DNA of 64,000 nt from Alphaproteobacteria bacterium (GTDB taxonomy: Bacteria > Pseudomonadota > Alphaproteobacteria > UBA8366), in NCBI GenBank assembly GCA_028281325.1, contig JANQKC010000021.1, positions 1-64,000 on the forward strand. The letters run 5' to 3'. Of the stretch, positions 17,814 to 26,378 are shown one piece after another. The notes below the pieces were generated by a model. That model was not told the DNA's origin. It searched no databases and saw only the letters and a list, made by a program, of their open reading frames with translations. Position 1 is the first letter of the stretch. Each line of letters opens with the position of its first letter. A program made the translations under genes and the position numbers.

Positions 17814-18818
17814 CTACATAAACAGCCTTTCGCCCTTCTTGTCCTTATAGAGGTCCGCGACGAATTCGCCGTAGCCGTTATACAGCAGCGTCGGGACCCG
17901 GCCGTTGACGCCGAGCACGCGCTCGGTCGCCTGGCTCCAGCGGGGATGATCCACTTCGGGGTTCACGTTCGCCCAGAAGCCGTACTCCCGCCCTTGGATC
18001 TGTTCCCAGAAACTGACCGGGCGCTTATCGGTGAATTCGAACCGCACCAGCCCCTTGATCGACTTGAAGCCGTACTTCCACGGCACCGCCAGGCGCAGCG
18101 GCGCGCCGTTCTGTTTCGGCAACGTCTTGCCGTAGATCCCGGTCGCCATGAAGGCAAGCTCGTTCGTCGCTTCGGCCAGGGTCAGGCCTTCGACATAAGG
18201 CCAGGGGTACCAGCCTTCGCTTTGCCCCGGCGCGACATCGGGATTCTTGAAGGTTTCCATCTTGACGTATTTCGCCGAGGACAGCGGCCGCGCCAGATCG
18301 ACCAGCGCCTTCATCGCAAACCCGCTCCACGGCACCGCCATCGACCAGGCCTCAACGCAGCGAAACCGGTAGAGCCGTTCTTCCAACGGCATCTTGGCGA
18401 GCAGGTCGTCCATGCCGATCTCGAATTCCTTCTCGACCTGGCCGGCGATCGTGATCGTCCAGGGCCGGATCGGCAAGGCTTGCGCCCGTTCATGGATATT
18501 CTTGGAGGAGCCGAACTCGTAATAGTTATTGTAGGTCGTCGCGAGCCTTTCGGCGGTCAGGGGACGGTCGAGCGTGTATTTCGGGTTGCGGTCGACCGGA
18601 TAGAGATGCGCGGACGGATCGGGAATCTTGGCCGCGGCCTCCAGGGCCGCCTTCGCGGCGGGATCGCCATCGTCGCAGGCGGCCAGCAGCGCCGGCAGCC
18701 CCAAAAGGACGGGGCCGGCCGCCGCCGCCTTGACGAGACGGCGGCGGTTCCGAAACAGGCTTTCGGGCGTCGCCGCGGATTCCGGCAGTTCCCACCCTTT
18801 CGGTATGCGGATCAGCAT
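17814..18818 (-). CDS. msrP: Protein-methionine-sulfoxide reductase catalytic subunit MsrP
   Basis: A 334-residue periplasmic molybdoenzyme of the YedY/MsrP family that repairs oxidised methionines. The N-terminus carries a Tat signal (RNRRRLVKAAAAGPVLLG, residues 23-40). The sulfite-oxidase fold contains the molybdenum-ligating C154 in YRFRCVEAWSMAVPW. Length and flanking motifs are normal. The membrane haem partner MsrQ, usually the next gene, is not adjacent here. Confidence 0.92.
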   Translation of the reverse strand: MLIRIPKGWELPESAATPESLFRNRRRLVKAAAAGPVLLGLPALLAACDDGDPAAKAALEAAAKIPDPSAHLYPVDRNPKYTLDRPLTAERLATTYNNYYEFGSSKNIHERAQALPIRPWTITIAGQVEKEFEIGMDDLLAKMPLEERLYRFRCVEAWSMAVPWSGFAMKALVDLARPLSSAKYVKMETFKNPDVAPGQSEGWYPWPYVEGLTLAEATNELAFMATGIYGKTLPKQNGAPLRLAVPWKYGFKSIKGLVRFEFTDKRPVSFWEQIQGREYGFWANVNPEVDHPRWSQATERVLGVNGRVPTLLYNGYGEFVADLYKDKKGERLFM

Positions 18819-18977
18819 TCTCGTCTCCTACGTTCCTGGCCACCTCGCCAGACTTATATAGATGGTATGACGGCGAGGGCCACCATCGTCCCCCAGCACG
18901 CAAGAGGGGGACAATGATGACGCCTCGGCCGACATAGGAAGGCACCGTATCGCGCAAGCGCGGCTACCCTTGGGGGG

Positions 18978-19259
18978 TTACTTGGCCTTGCAAGGGCTGC
19001 AAGGACGGCATGCCTTCTTCGCGGCGCAGGGGTTGCCGGCCTTTTTGGCCGCGCACGGGTTCTTGGCGGCGCACGGATTGCCCGCTTTCTTGGCGGCGCA
19101 GGGGTTCTTACCGGCGCACGGGTTCGCCTTACAGGCGGCAAGCTGGATGCGCTCGCCGGCAAGGGCGGTTGCGGTCGGCAAGGCGGCCGCGCTCGACAGG
19201 GCGACGGCGGCGCCGAGCGCCATGGCGGTGCGGGCAAGCGGCAATTTCTTCTTCTGCAT
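18978..19259 (-). CDS. Secreted cysteine-rich repeat protein, probably metal-binding
   Basis: A 93-residue precursor with a signal peptide (basic start, hydrophobic AMALGAAVALSSAAALPTATALA). The mature part is mostly repeats of NPCAAK and KAGNPCAAK and contains nine cysteines and many lysines. I chose the ATG at 19259 because GGAGAAACT precedes it; an in-frame start 15 bp upstream is less likely. No enzyme motif is present. Evenly spaced cysteines in a periplasmic peptide suggest metal (for example copper) binding, which is an inference. No DUF692 or other partner gene is adjacent. Confidence 0.75.
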   Translation of the reverse strand: MQKKKLPLARTAMALGAAVALSSAAALPTATALAGERIQLAACKANPCAGKNPCAAKKAGNPCAAKNPCAAKKAGNPCAAKKACRPCSPCKAK

Positions 19260-19426
19260 AATGAGTTTCTCCAAACGCGTTTGCCGGACCCTCTTGGCGG
19301 AGCCCGAAAGCCTCTCGGCCTCTTCCCTGCGCTAGGCAAGGCGAAGGGGCCATGCCGGGAAGTGTGGCAAAGTGACGTAAAGTCCCGATAAGGAAGATTT
19401 AAAGATTTTGTAAGGGCAAAATTCCC

Positions 19427-19445
19427 CTGAAACCCGAGGTTTCAG
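19427..19445 (-). terminator. Stem-loop at the 3' end of the two-component operon
   Basis: CTGAAACC (19427-19434) pairs with GGTTTCAG (19438-19445) around a 3-nt loop and covers the histidine kinase stop codon. On the minus strand the stem is followed by GGGGAATTTT, a weak T-run, so termination is only possible. Confidence 0.35.
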
Positions 19446-20506
19446 CGGTCCAATGCGAACCAGAAGCGAACATCCCCGCCGTCGGCGTCGGCCCCGACGC
19501 GGCCGCCATGCGCTTCGACCAGTTCCTTGACGATGGTCAACCCGATCCCCGCGCCGCCGCTGTCGCGCGACCGCGATTTATCGACCCGATAGAAACGCTC
19601 GAAGATCAGCGGCAGATCCGTCTCGGCGATACCGGCCGCCGTATTGCGGAACGATACGGTGACCCCGTCGCCGTCCTCCTTGGCGGCGACGGTCAGGTGG
19701 CCGCCGTCGGGCGTGTACTGCCAGGCATTCTGCGTCAGGTTCCGCAGCACCTGCAGCAGCTTGTCCCGGTCGCCGTGCACGATCAACGGATCGGCCGGCA
19801 TCTCGGTTTCGACGGCGATGTCGCGCGATTGGAATTGGAATCGGTCGAGTTCCAGCGCTTGCCCGATCAACGTCGGCAGGTCGACCTCCTGGCGGCTGAG
19901 GAAGGCCTTCGCCGCGTCGGCCTTGGTGAGCTGATGCAGGCTTTCGACCAGCCGGACCAGGCGCATGATCTCGTCCTGCAGAATCCTGAAGGTCCCCTTG
20001 TTCGCTTCCACCACGCCGTCGTCCATCGCTTCGAAATAGCCGCGCAGGCTGGTCAACGGCGTCCGCAGTTCGTGGGCGAGGTCGACCACCATGGTGCGGC
20101 GCAGACCTTCGATTTTTTCCAGGCTGTCCGCCATGCGGTTGAACGCCAGCCCCAGCCGGCCGACCTCGTCCTTGGACGTTACCTCGACCCGCGCCGAATA
20201 GTCGCCCGCCGCGACGCGCTGGCTGATCTCGGTCATCTGCGACAACGGCCGCAACACCGTCCGCGTCAACAGGAAGCTGAGCAGCACGGCGATGGCGGTG
20301 GCCACGATGCTGGCCTGAATCAGGTAGCCGTGCACCGATTCGACGAACATTCGGTGGGTGTCGGCGGGCGATATCTTGTACTCCACCATCAGCACGGTGA
20401 AGTAATCGGCGGCCAGGAAATCCACCGCGATCCAGACGATCAGGATGACCGTGCCGATGACCGGCAGGTTGATCGCCAACAGTTTCCACAAAAGCTTGTC
20501 GCGCAT
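19442..20506 (-). CDS. Sensor histidine kinase (BaeS-like)
   Basis: A 354-residue membrane kinase: helix 1 at about 10-32, a short periplasmic loop, helix 2 at 63-83, HAMP (84-135), HisKA with phospho-acceptor H145 in DLAHELRTPL, and an HATPase domain with an N box (NLTQNAWQYTPDGG) and DSGGAGIGLTIVKELVEAHGG. AGGAG precedes its ATG. It lies 16 bp downstream of the response regulator. The small sensor loop gives no hint of the stimulus. Confidence 0.92.
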   Translation of the reverse strand: MRDKLLWKLLAINLPVIGTVILIVWIAVDFLAADYFTVLMVEYKISPADTHRMFVESVHGYLIQASIVATAIAVLLSFLLTRTVLRPLSQMTEISQRVAAGDYSARVEVTSKDEVGRLGLAFNRMADSLEKIEGLRRTMVVDLAHELRTPLTSLRGYFEAMDDGVVEANKGTFRILQDEIMRLVRLVESLHQLTKADAAKAFLSRQEVDLPTLIGQALELDRFQFQSRDIAVETEMPADPLIVHGDRDKLLQVLRNLTQNAWQYTPDGGHLTVAAKEDGDGVTVSFRNTAAGIAETDLPLIFERFYRVDKSRSRDSGGAGIGLTIVKELVEAHGGRVGADADGGDVRFWFALDR

Positions 20507-20522
20507 GGTCGGCTCCTGGCCG

Positions 20523-21236
20523 TTAAGGAGATTTGGACTGGGCGAAGCGATAGCCGACGCCGTGCACGGTGAGCAGGAATCGCGGCGTCGATGGGTCGGG
20601 CTCCAGCTTCTGCCGCAGCTTGCCCATGTGAACGTCGATCACGCGATCGACCACGACACCGCCGTTGTCGTACAACCGGTCGAGCAGTTCGTCGCGACTG
20701 AAGACCTTGCCCGGCGCCTGCATCATCGTTTGCAACAGTTTGAATTCGGAGGGCGTGAGCGCCACGTCCATGCCGCTCACGGTGACGGCGTGCCGGTCCG
20801 GATCCAGGCGGATCGGCCCAGACTCCAGAACGGCGGCGGCCGGGGGATCGGCGCGACCGGCGGTACGGCGCAGGATCGCCTTCACCCGCTCCACCAACTC
20901 GCGGGGGCTGAACGGCTTGACGACATAATCGTCCGCACCGATCGACAGGCCGACCACGCGGTCCATCTCCTCCGCACGTGCGGTCAGCATCAGGATCGGC
21001 ACGTCGGAGTCCCGGCGCAGCGCGCGGCACACCTCCCAACCGTCCATCCCGGGCAGATTGATGTCCAGGATCACCAACGCCGGACCCTCGCGCCGCGCCA
21101 GCGCGAGGCCGGCATCCCCATCGCCGGCGCTCAGCGTTTCAAAGCCTTCTTTCCGGAGGTATTGCTCGACCAACGAGGCGATATTGCGGTCGTCCTCGAC
21201 GATCAGGATCGGCCGGCGGGGTTGCGGATCGGACAT
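20523..21236 (-). CDS. OmpR/PhoB-family response regulator
   Basis: A 237-residue regulator. The receiver domain (1-120) has acidic pocket E14-D15-D16, phospho-acceptor D58 (VILDINLPGMDG) and K108 (VVKPF). The winged-helix domain contains LTPSEFKLLQTMMQAPGKVFSRDELLD and ends VHGVGYRFAQS. The start at 21236 gives the normal length; a much longer upstream frame runs antisense to the CitE-like gene and is rejected. Operon with the kinase downstream. Confidence 0.93.
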   Translation of the reverse strand: MSDPQPRRPILIVEDDRNIASLVEQYLRKEGFETLSAGDGDAGLALARREGPALVILDINLPGMDGWEVCRALRRDSDVPILMLTARAEEMDRVVGLSIGADDYVVKPFSPRELVERVKAILRRTAGRADPPAAAVLESGPIRLDPDRHAVTVSGMDVALTPSEFKLLQTMMQAPGKVFSRDELLDRLYDNGGVVVDRVIDVHMGKLRQKLEPDPSTPRFLLTVHGVGYRFAQSKSP

Positions 21237-21351
21237 GGCGGCGCTCCCGGAACGCGAACGGTTTCGCCGCAGATCGAGAATCGGCGCGGCGGTGCCGGCC
21301 AATTTGACGTATGATGGCGCCCAAACGCAATGCACGGGGAGTGACGAAAGA

Positions 21352-22200
21352 GTGAGTGAGACCAAGATCCAGCCGCGACGGAGCCTGATTTTCGTGCCGG
21401 GCGACCACCCGGAGATGTTTCCCAAGGCGCTGACGACCGGCAGCGACATCGTCTGCGTCGACCTGGAAGACGCCATCGCGCCGCAGCACAAGCAGATCGC
21501 GCGCGACAAGACGCTGGCCCTGTTCGCGGAGCCGCAGGCCGATGACGGGGTCGAGCGGATCGTTCGGATCAACTGCCTGCGCACGCCGGAAGGACAGCGC
21601 GACGTGCTGGCGATCGGCGAGACCGACACGCCACCGCCGGCCCTGATGCTGACCAAGGTCAAGACCGCCGACGAGGTCCGTCTGCTCGCCGACCTGTTGA
21701 GCGGCCCGCACGAAGCGATCCGGTTTCACGTGATCATCGAGACGAATGACGGACTGAACGCCGCCTACGACATCGCGCGGTCCTGCGACCGCATCGACTC
21801 CTTGTTGTTCGGCGGGGTCGACATGGCCGCCGACCTGCGCGTCGAGCCGACCTGGGACGGGCTGCTGCATGCCCGGCAACGGGCCGTCCATGCCGCCGCG
21901 GGCGCGGATGTCGACATGATCGACGTGCCGTTCCTGGACCTCAACGACATGCCGGGCCTGGAACAAGCCGCGCGCGCCTCCGCCGAAATCGGCTTCACCG
22001 GCAAGGCGGCGATCCATCCCAAGCAGATTCCGGTGATCAACGGTATCTTCAGCCCCAGTGCGGAACAGGTGGACAAGGCGCGCCGCATCGTCGAGGCCTT
22101 CGCCAATCACGACAGCGGCTTGCTGGTGGTGGACGGCGAATTGATCGAACGCCCCGTGCTACGCTCGATGACCCGCATACTGGCGCTCGCCAACCGGTAA
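21352..22200 (+). CDS. HpcH/HpaI/CitE-family CoA ester lyase
   Basis: A 282-residue TIM-barrel protein of the citrate lyase beta / malyl-CoA lyase family, which cleaves or hydrolyses acyl-CoA esters such as malyl- or citramalyl-CoA. Visible motifs are PRRSLIFVPGDHPEMFPKAL, CVDLEDAIAP, the metal-binding glutamate in HVIIETNDGL, and FTGKAAIHPKQIPVIN. The likely start is the GTG at 21352, because the family begins just before RRSLIFVP. It is divergent from the response regulator. The exact ester is not predictable. Confidence 0.88.
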   Translation: MSETKIQPRRSLIFVPGDHPEMFPKALTTGSDIVCVDLEDAIAPQHKQIARDKTLALFAEPQADDGVERIVRINCLRTPEGQRDVLAIGETDTPPPALMLTKVKTADEVRLLADLLSGPHEAIRFHVIIETNDGLNAAYDIARSCDRIDSLLFGGVDMAADLRVEPTWDGLLHARQRAVHAAAGADVDMIDVPFLDLNDMPGLEQAARASAEIGFTGKAAIHPKQIPVINGIFSPSAEQVDKARRIVEAFANHDSGLLVVDGELIERPVLRSMTRILALANR

Positions 22201-22238
22201 TCGCCCGGCCGCTGGAGGACATGCCGTCAGTCGATATT

Positions 22239-23366
22239 CTATTTCGACGCGGTATCCATCCGGCGCACCTGATAGGACGTGCCATCCTTGCGCAGGACAA
22301 AATGTTTGTGCTTCTGATGCGGTGCCCCGCTAAAAGTTTCCACTGCGATAAAGCGCATATCGACGATAATTTCGCCCGCACTATTGGTGGCGAGTTTCAT
22401 CGAATTTACTTTTTGCACGGAAGCGCCATGCGAAGTGTCGGGAAAGTCAACACCGCCCCCTTGCATATCATAGTAGGTGACAATTGCATCTCGGATCGCA
22501 TTCCGATCCGAGGTCTGGTAAGGCGTGAGTCCCGAACGCGCACGCGTTCCCAGTGGCGCTACGGCTGCTTGCTTCCTGGGAACCACGGTCTCCTTAGAGG
22601 GTGCCCTTTTCTGGGATGAAGCGGCGGTCTTACCCGGTGCAACGGCCTCAGATTTGTCGGCGTTGCCTTCCGTTTCCGTAGATGGCGGCGTCGACGGTTC
22701 GGAGAGCGATGCGAACGCCTCAAGATCACCACCGTGGTTTTCATCATAGGGACCCGCCGGAAACCCGATCCCGGGGAAAGTGATGGTTTGTGCATTCGCC
22801 TGGCGCGCCAGGGGCATATAGTTAGGCGCCGCCTTCTGGATCGCGGCAGCAACGGCTTGGCCAATCAGCCCCGCTACGCCACCGCCTGTCGCCTGCGGCG
22901 AGTATTGCATCGTGGTCTTCTCGCGCCAGATATCTTCGCCGGTCCGGCCACTCTTCAGCACATAGGTAAAGGATACGATCGTTGTAGCGGAAATGATGAT
23001 ATACTGCGTTTCCCAATGCTCGATCGAGATGTAGAGGATCGCATCGGCCCCGAACAGATCACCCAAGACAACCGGGTCGGCGTTATGGACGAGATTGGCG
23101 TCGGACAGCCCTTCTTCATTCATCACCCCGCGCACGAGATTCACCGGGAACACGTAGTAACCCCGCTCCGAGACGGGCACCGAAACCGTCGAAAGGAAAT
23201 AGCGCGGCGCATCGACGTCCACGGTGTTGTTCACCACCGGCAGGATCAGGATTGACTTGGGGTTCTCAGCGCGAAACTTCGTGTAGTCCTTTTTCATCTG
23301 CGGCGCGCACGCAGCCATGAATGTCAGCGCGATGATGACCGCGGCCATGTGTTTGAGCGTCGTCAT
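22239..23366 (-). CDS. DUF799 lipoprotein with extra C-terminal domain (GNA1162-like)
   Basis: A 375-residue lipoprotein with lipobox cysteine C20 (TFMAAC). Residues about 25-215 match DUF799 (KSILILPVVNNT, DAILYISIEHWETQYIIIS, GEDIWREKTTM, ARQANAQ). This is followed by a low-complexity linker (about 230-285) and an extra C-terminal domain (about 290-375) that I do not recognise. It overlaps the DUF4810 gene by 4 bp and is last in a four-lipoprotein operon. DUF799 proteins usually accompany CsgG-like and DUF4810 lipoproteins. Function unknown. Confidence 0.85.
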   Translation of the reverse strand: MTTLKHMAAVIIALTFMAACAPQMKKDYTKFRAENPKSILILPVVNNTVDVDAPRYFLSTVSVPVSERGYYVFPVNLVRGVMNEEGLSDANLVHNADPVVLGDLFGADAILYISIEHWETQYIIISATTIVSFTYVLKSGRTGEDIWREKTTMQYSPQATGGGVAGLIGQAVAAAIQKAAPNYMPLARQANAQTITFPGIGFPAGPYDENHGGDLEAFASLSEPSTPPSTETEGNADKSEAVAPGKTAASSQKRAPSKETVVPRKQAAVAPLGTRARSGLTPYQTSDRNAIRDAIVTYYDMQGGGVDFPDTSHGASVQKVNSMKLATNSAGEIIVDMRFIAVETFSGAPHQKHKHFVLRKDGTSYQVRRMDTASK

Positions 23367-23797
23367 TTTGGGGCGCCATCCTTGGCAAAGAAGCCCTTAG
23401 TGCTTGGACTCGCGGAACTGCGGTCGATCACCGCGATCATTTTGTTCATCAATACGCTCGATTCCGGCCAGCTTTCCTTTTCCCGAACGAAGTAGCGCCG
23501 CGCCTCGCTCGGCCGGTTCGTGATCATCAGCAGGTATCCGTACTCCGCATATAGCCCGGGCGCTAAGATCGGCGGATTTTCTCCATCCAAAGAGGCACCC
23601 TCTATTTGCCCTTCCTCCGCATTCGCAATGGCCTGCTCCAGTGTCAGCATCAGCGACTCAAGCTGCTCTGGATCTTTGTAATAGCCGTATAGCTGTTCCT
23701 CGTAATTGCCCCAGTAGTATTTCTGCTGCGGCGCACAAGCGCCGGCGACAATGGCGACGGCAAACAGAAAAACAAAAGACTTGGCGGACGGCATCAT
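23363..23797 (-). CDS. DUF4810 lipoprotein
   Basis: A 144-residue lipoprotein, lipobox cysteine C21 (VAGACAPQ). The start of the mature part, KYYWGNYEEQLYGYYKDPEQL, is the DUF4810 hallmark. A helical, TPR-like region follows (GLYAEYGYLLMITNRPSEARRYFVREKESWPES). It is the central gene of the CsgG-DUF4810-DUF799 set. It overlaps the DUF799 gene by 4 bp and ends an operon segment starting at 25095. Confidence 0.88.
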   Translation of the reverse strand: MMPSAKSFVFLFAVAIVAGACAPQQKYYWGNYEEQLYGYYKDPEQLESLMLTLEQAIANAEEGQIEGASLDGENPPILAPGLYAEYGYLLMITNRPSEARRYFVREKESWPESSVLMNKMIAVIDRSSASPSTKGFFAKDGAPK

Positions 23798-24106
23798 TCA
23801 CTGCACCACGAACGTCTTGGTGGCTTGGCCAGAGACGAAAACGCGTTCCGAGAACAAAACCTTTTCGCCCATCCGCACCTCTATGAAATGGATGCCCGGT
23901 TCAACCAGAAGCACGTTTTCGACCCCGTCGAAAGAAGCTGCGAGCCCCATGTTGTTGCCATCGACGACCACCACCGATCCGATGGGCGCATTCCTGAACG
24001 CAAGCGAGGGACGCTCGTCGGAAATGTCGGTTCGGGTCGTCGGGTCGCAAGCGGCGGCGACCATGACGAAAGCGAGTATTGCAATCCAACGAAAACCGCC
24101 ATTCAT
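23798..24106 (-). CDS. Small PEGA-like lipoprotein
   Basis: A 102-residue lipoprotein (lipobox cysteine C20, VAAACDP). The mature part resembles a PEGA-type beta sandwich: RNAPIGSVVVVDGNNMGLA, then VEPGIHFIEVRMGEKVLFSE. PEGA domains are thought to bind cell-surface or wall components. It overlaps the CsgG-like gene by 4 bp and directly abuts the DUF4810 gene. This small gene is an addition to the usual three-gene set. Confidence 0.75.
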   Translation of the reverse strand: MNGGFRWIAILAFVMVAAACDPTTRTDISDERPSLAFRNAPIGSVVVVDGNNMGLAASFDGVENVLLVEPGIHFIEVRMGEKVLFSERVFVSGQATKTFVVQ

Positions 24107-25095
24107 GACCCTGGCTCCCGAACGTATAGGCCCGCCAACGGTTTGCCGGTCAATGAGCCCTGAACGATGCTGCTAATCGCGCCTTCGGAGGCCGATGAAT
24201 CACCGAATAGGCTTTCGACCTTTATGCGGCCAACCTCTCGTCCTGGAAGCGTTATCTCCAACCCGGTTTGACGGCTCCGAATCCGTTCACCTTCGCTGAC
24301 CACAACCAATTCGTCACCGACCTTGAGGCCTTGGCTAGCGCCGCCGCTGATATAGACACGATTGCCCTGTACTTTAAGGATGTCCGTTCGCCACGGGCGC
24401 TCTTCCAGCTTCGTGATAAGCTGGTTAACCGTTTCGCTGATCGCCGCGGTCAGCGCTTTGTCATTAAGCGTCGCGTCATATTCCGCGCGCGATCCAAAGC
24501 CGGCCACCGCTCCAGATTCGAGCGTCGCTTGCCCGGCGCCACTAGTCGAGAAGAAAACGAGCCCGTTACGAACGTCCGCCAAACGTATATCCACCTTCGC
24601 CCGTGCCAATTGTTTCTTGGTGGAACTTAGGAACCCCGCTTGTCCCGTCGTCGACCGCCCAAATTCGGTGACGGAGCCCAATACCAGAACATCCACCCCG
24701 ACAAGGCCACCTTCGGCACCATTGCGCTGCCGCTCCAACTCGACCTTGCTTAGGTCGGGCCTCTCGAAGACCAAGAAACGATTCGTGGCCACTAATTGGT
24801 TGGAAAGAATGTCGAGCGCCTGTTTGCCGAGTGGATCGCCCTGTGCGTCGCGAAGCAAGGAACGGCCGTACCGCGTCTCGTTCGAGAAACGGCCTATGGC
24901 GATTTTCCGCTTGAACCGCTTCGCCACTGGAAGATTGGCCGCATTCTGCGCTTCAATCTGCGCGTCGCGGCTCGAACTCCCTTCCTGCTTAACCGTTGGG
25001 TCACCCGGAACGGCACAAGCTGTCAACAGCGTAACCGCGCCCACAGCAAACGCCCGCACGAGGAGCGGATTGATGTTTTCGATAGAGGTTTTCAA
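24103..25095 (-). CDS. CsgG/HfaB-family outer-membrane lipoprotein
   Basis: A 330-residue lipoprotein (lipobox LLTAC, C27). The CsgG domain is seen in KRKIAIGRFSNETRYG, DILSNQLVATNRFLVFERPDL, GVDVLVLGSVTEFGR and a strand region containing KVDIRLADVRNGLVFFSTSG. CsgG homologues form outer-membrane secretion pores or multimeric periplasmic rings. It has a C-terminal extension (about 240-330) rich in beta strands. First gene of the four-lipoprotein operon; its upstream DNA is AT-rich. Confidence 0.88.
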   Translation of the reverse strand: MKTSIENINPLLVRAFAVGAVTLLTACAVPGDPTVKQEGSSSRDAQIEAQNAANLPVAKRFKRKIAIGRFSNETRYGRSLLRDAQGDPLGKQALDILSNQLVATNRFLVFERPDLSKVELERQRNGAEGGLVGVDVLVLGSVTEFGRSTTGQAGFLSSTKKQLARAKVDIRLADVRNGLVFFSTSGAGQATLESGAVAGFGSRAEYDATLNDKALTAAISETVNQLITKLEERPWRTDILKVQGNRVYISGGASQGLKVGDELVVVSEGERIRSRQTGLEITLPGREVGRIKVESLFGDSSASEGAISSIVQGSLTGKPLAGLYVREPGS

Positions 25096-25377
25096 GGTTC
25101 GGTACTTATTGTTGGTTTCAATTTCTACGATAGCCTAAACAATTTTAATGCTATCCTATGTTCTGCCATTCTTTCGACATTATGCTGTAACATCAAGAAG
25201 TTTTCCAAAGCAGATCAAGTTATTAGTCTAATGACAAAAACTTTTAATTTAGTTAACTGATTTTACCTTCTACCGTTTGGTCGGCCTTCGCTGGTTCCTA
25301 AAATGATCGCTCGGTCTCGCATCGAGCAATCGGCTAATATCTAAATCCTTGTCAATCTCGATCAGGACAACACTGTC
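25096..25377. other. AT-rich divergent intergenic region
   Basis: The 282-bp gap between the CsgG-like gene and the HpcH-type aldolase is markedly AT-rich around 25120-25290, unlike nearly all other gaps here. It should hold the promoters of both genes. I see no stem-loop, tRNA or integrase remnant in it. Together with the lower GC of the lipoprotein genes it suggests that segment was acquired by transfer. Confidence 0.5.
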
Positions 25378-26244
25378 ATGGCTAACAACATTCCGCGTCT
25401 GAACGGCGCGATCCGGGCGCTCGAACAGGGCAAGCCCACCTTCACCACCTTCACCGCGCCCGAGATCGGCGCGACCCAGGCGATCAACGCCGCCCCCTAC
25501 GACGCCCTGGTGTTCGAGATGGAGCATGGCGCGTATGACGTCACCGCCATGCGCCACTGCATGCAATACATGCTCGACCGGCGGCAAATCCTCGACGGCG
25601 GCAGCCTGGCGCCCGCGACCGCGCCTTTCGTCCGCATTCCGCCAAACGGCGGCGAGATGAACCAGTGGACCGCCAAGCAGGTGCTCGACCTCGGCGTTTA
25701 CGGCGTGATCTGGCCGCATGTCAGCACGGTCGACGAAGCGCGCAACGCGGTCGCCGCCTGCCGCTATCCCCGGCCGCCCAAAGCGCCCTTGTTCGACCCC
25801 GCGGGCCAGCGCGGGGACGGCCCGCGCACCGCCGCCGGCTACTGGGGCGTGGATCAGCAGACCTACTACAAGCGCGCCGACGTGTGGCCGCTCAATCCCG
25901 ACGGCGAAATCCTCGTGGTCATCATGTGCGAGGAGAAGCGCGCCATCGACAATCTGCCGAAGATGCTGGAGGAGGTTCAGGGCATCGGCGTGGTGCTGAT
26001 CGGCGAAGGCGACCTGTCGCAAGACCTAGGCTACCCGCGGCAATACGACCACCCGACCGTCGCGTCGGCGATCGACGAGATTCTGACCATCTGCAAGGAA
26101 CATGACGTGGTCTGCGGCCATCCGCATGTCGACGCCGGCAACGTGGACGAGCTGTTGGAGCGAGGCTTCCGTTGGTTGATGGCGCAACCGACACTGTCCT
26201 TCGCCGGGCTGGAACGGGGCCTCGCGGCGTCCGGACGCGCCTGA
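25378..26244 (+). CDS. HpcH/HpaI-type class II aldolase/lyase
   Basis: A 288-residue (beta/alpha)8 barrel protein of the HpcH/HpaI family, which includes 4-hydroxy-2-oxo-acid aldolases and related lyases. Visible segments are VFEMEHGAYDVTAMRHCMQY, FVRIPPNGG, GVIWPHVSTVDEARNAV, VVIMCEEKRAIDN (metal-ligand glutamate region) and IGEGDLSQDLGYP. It is slightly longer than typical HpaI because of an insert near 140-165 (GDGPRTAAGYWGVDQQTYYK). Upstream of the thiamine-diphosphate enzyme, probably a shared pathway. Confidence 0.85.
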   Translation: MANNIPRLNGAIRALEQGKPTFTTFTAPEIGATQAINAAPYDALVFEMEHGAYDVTAMRHCMQYMLDRRQILDGGSLAPATAPFVRIPPNGGEMNQWTAKQVLDLGVYGVIWPHVSTVDEARNAVAACRYPRPPKAPLFDPAGQRGDGPRTAAGYWGVDQQTYYKRADVWPLNPDGEILVVIMCEEKRAIDNLPKMLEEVQGIGVVLIGEGDLSQDLGYPRQYDHPTVASAIDEILTICKEHDVVCGHPHVDAGNVDELLERGFRWLMAQPTLSFAGLERGLAASGRA

Positions 26245-26378
26245 CCGGGAAAGGGCTGCCTGCCGCGGCGCGTCACGTTGCGGCGGCGGCGGATTCCGCG
26301 CATACATAAGCATTAACGGGATACATTCCCTCCCTCCGAATTTTGACGCAAAAACGACGAACAACAGCGAGCCCCTCC

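Noticed and set aside
18978-19259. Short direct repeats considered as a CRISPR array
   Set aside because: They are in-frame NPCAAK coding repeats inside a signal-peptide-bearing protein, with no spacers or cas genes.
20523-21662. Longer start for the response regulator at 21662
   Set aside because: The extra 142 residues run antisense to the CitE-like gene and precede a normal receiver-domain start at 21236.
25096-25377. AT-rich gap considered as an attachment site or insertion remnant
   Set aside because: No terminal repeats, tRNA fragment or transposase/integrase remnant is visible.
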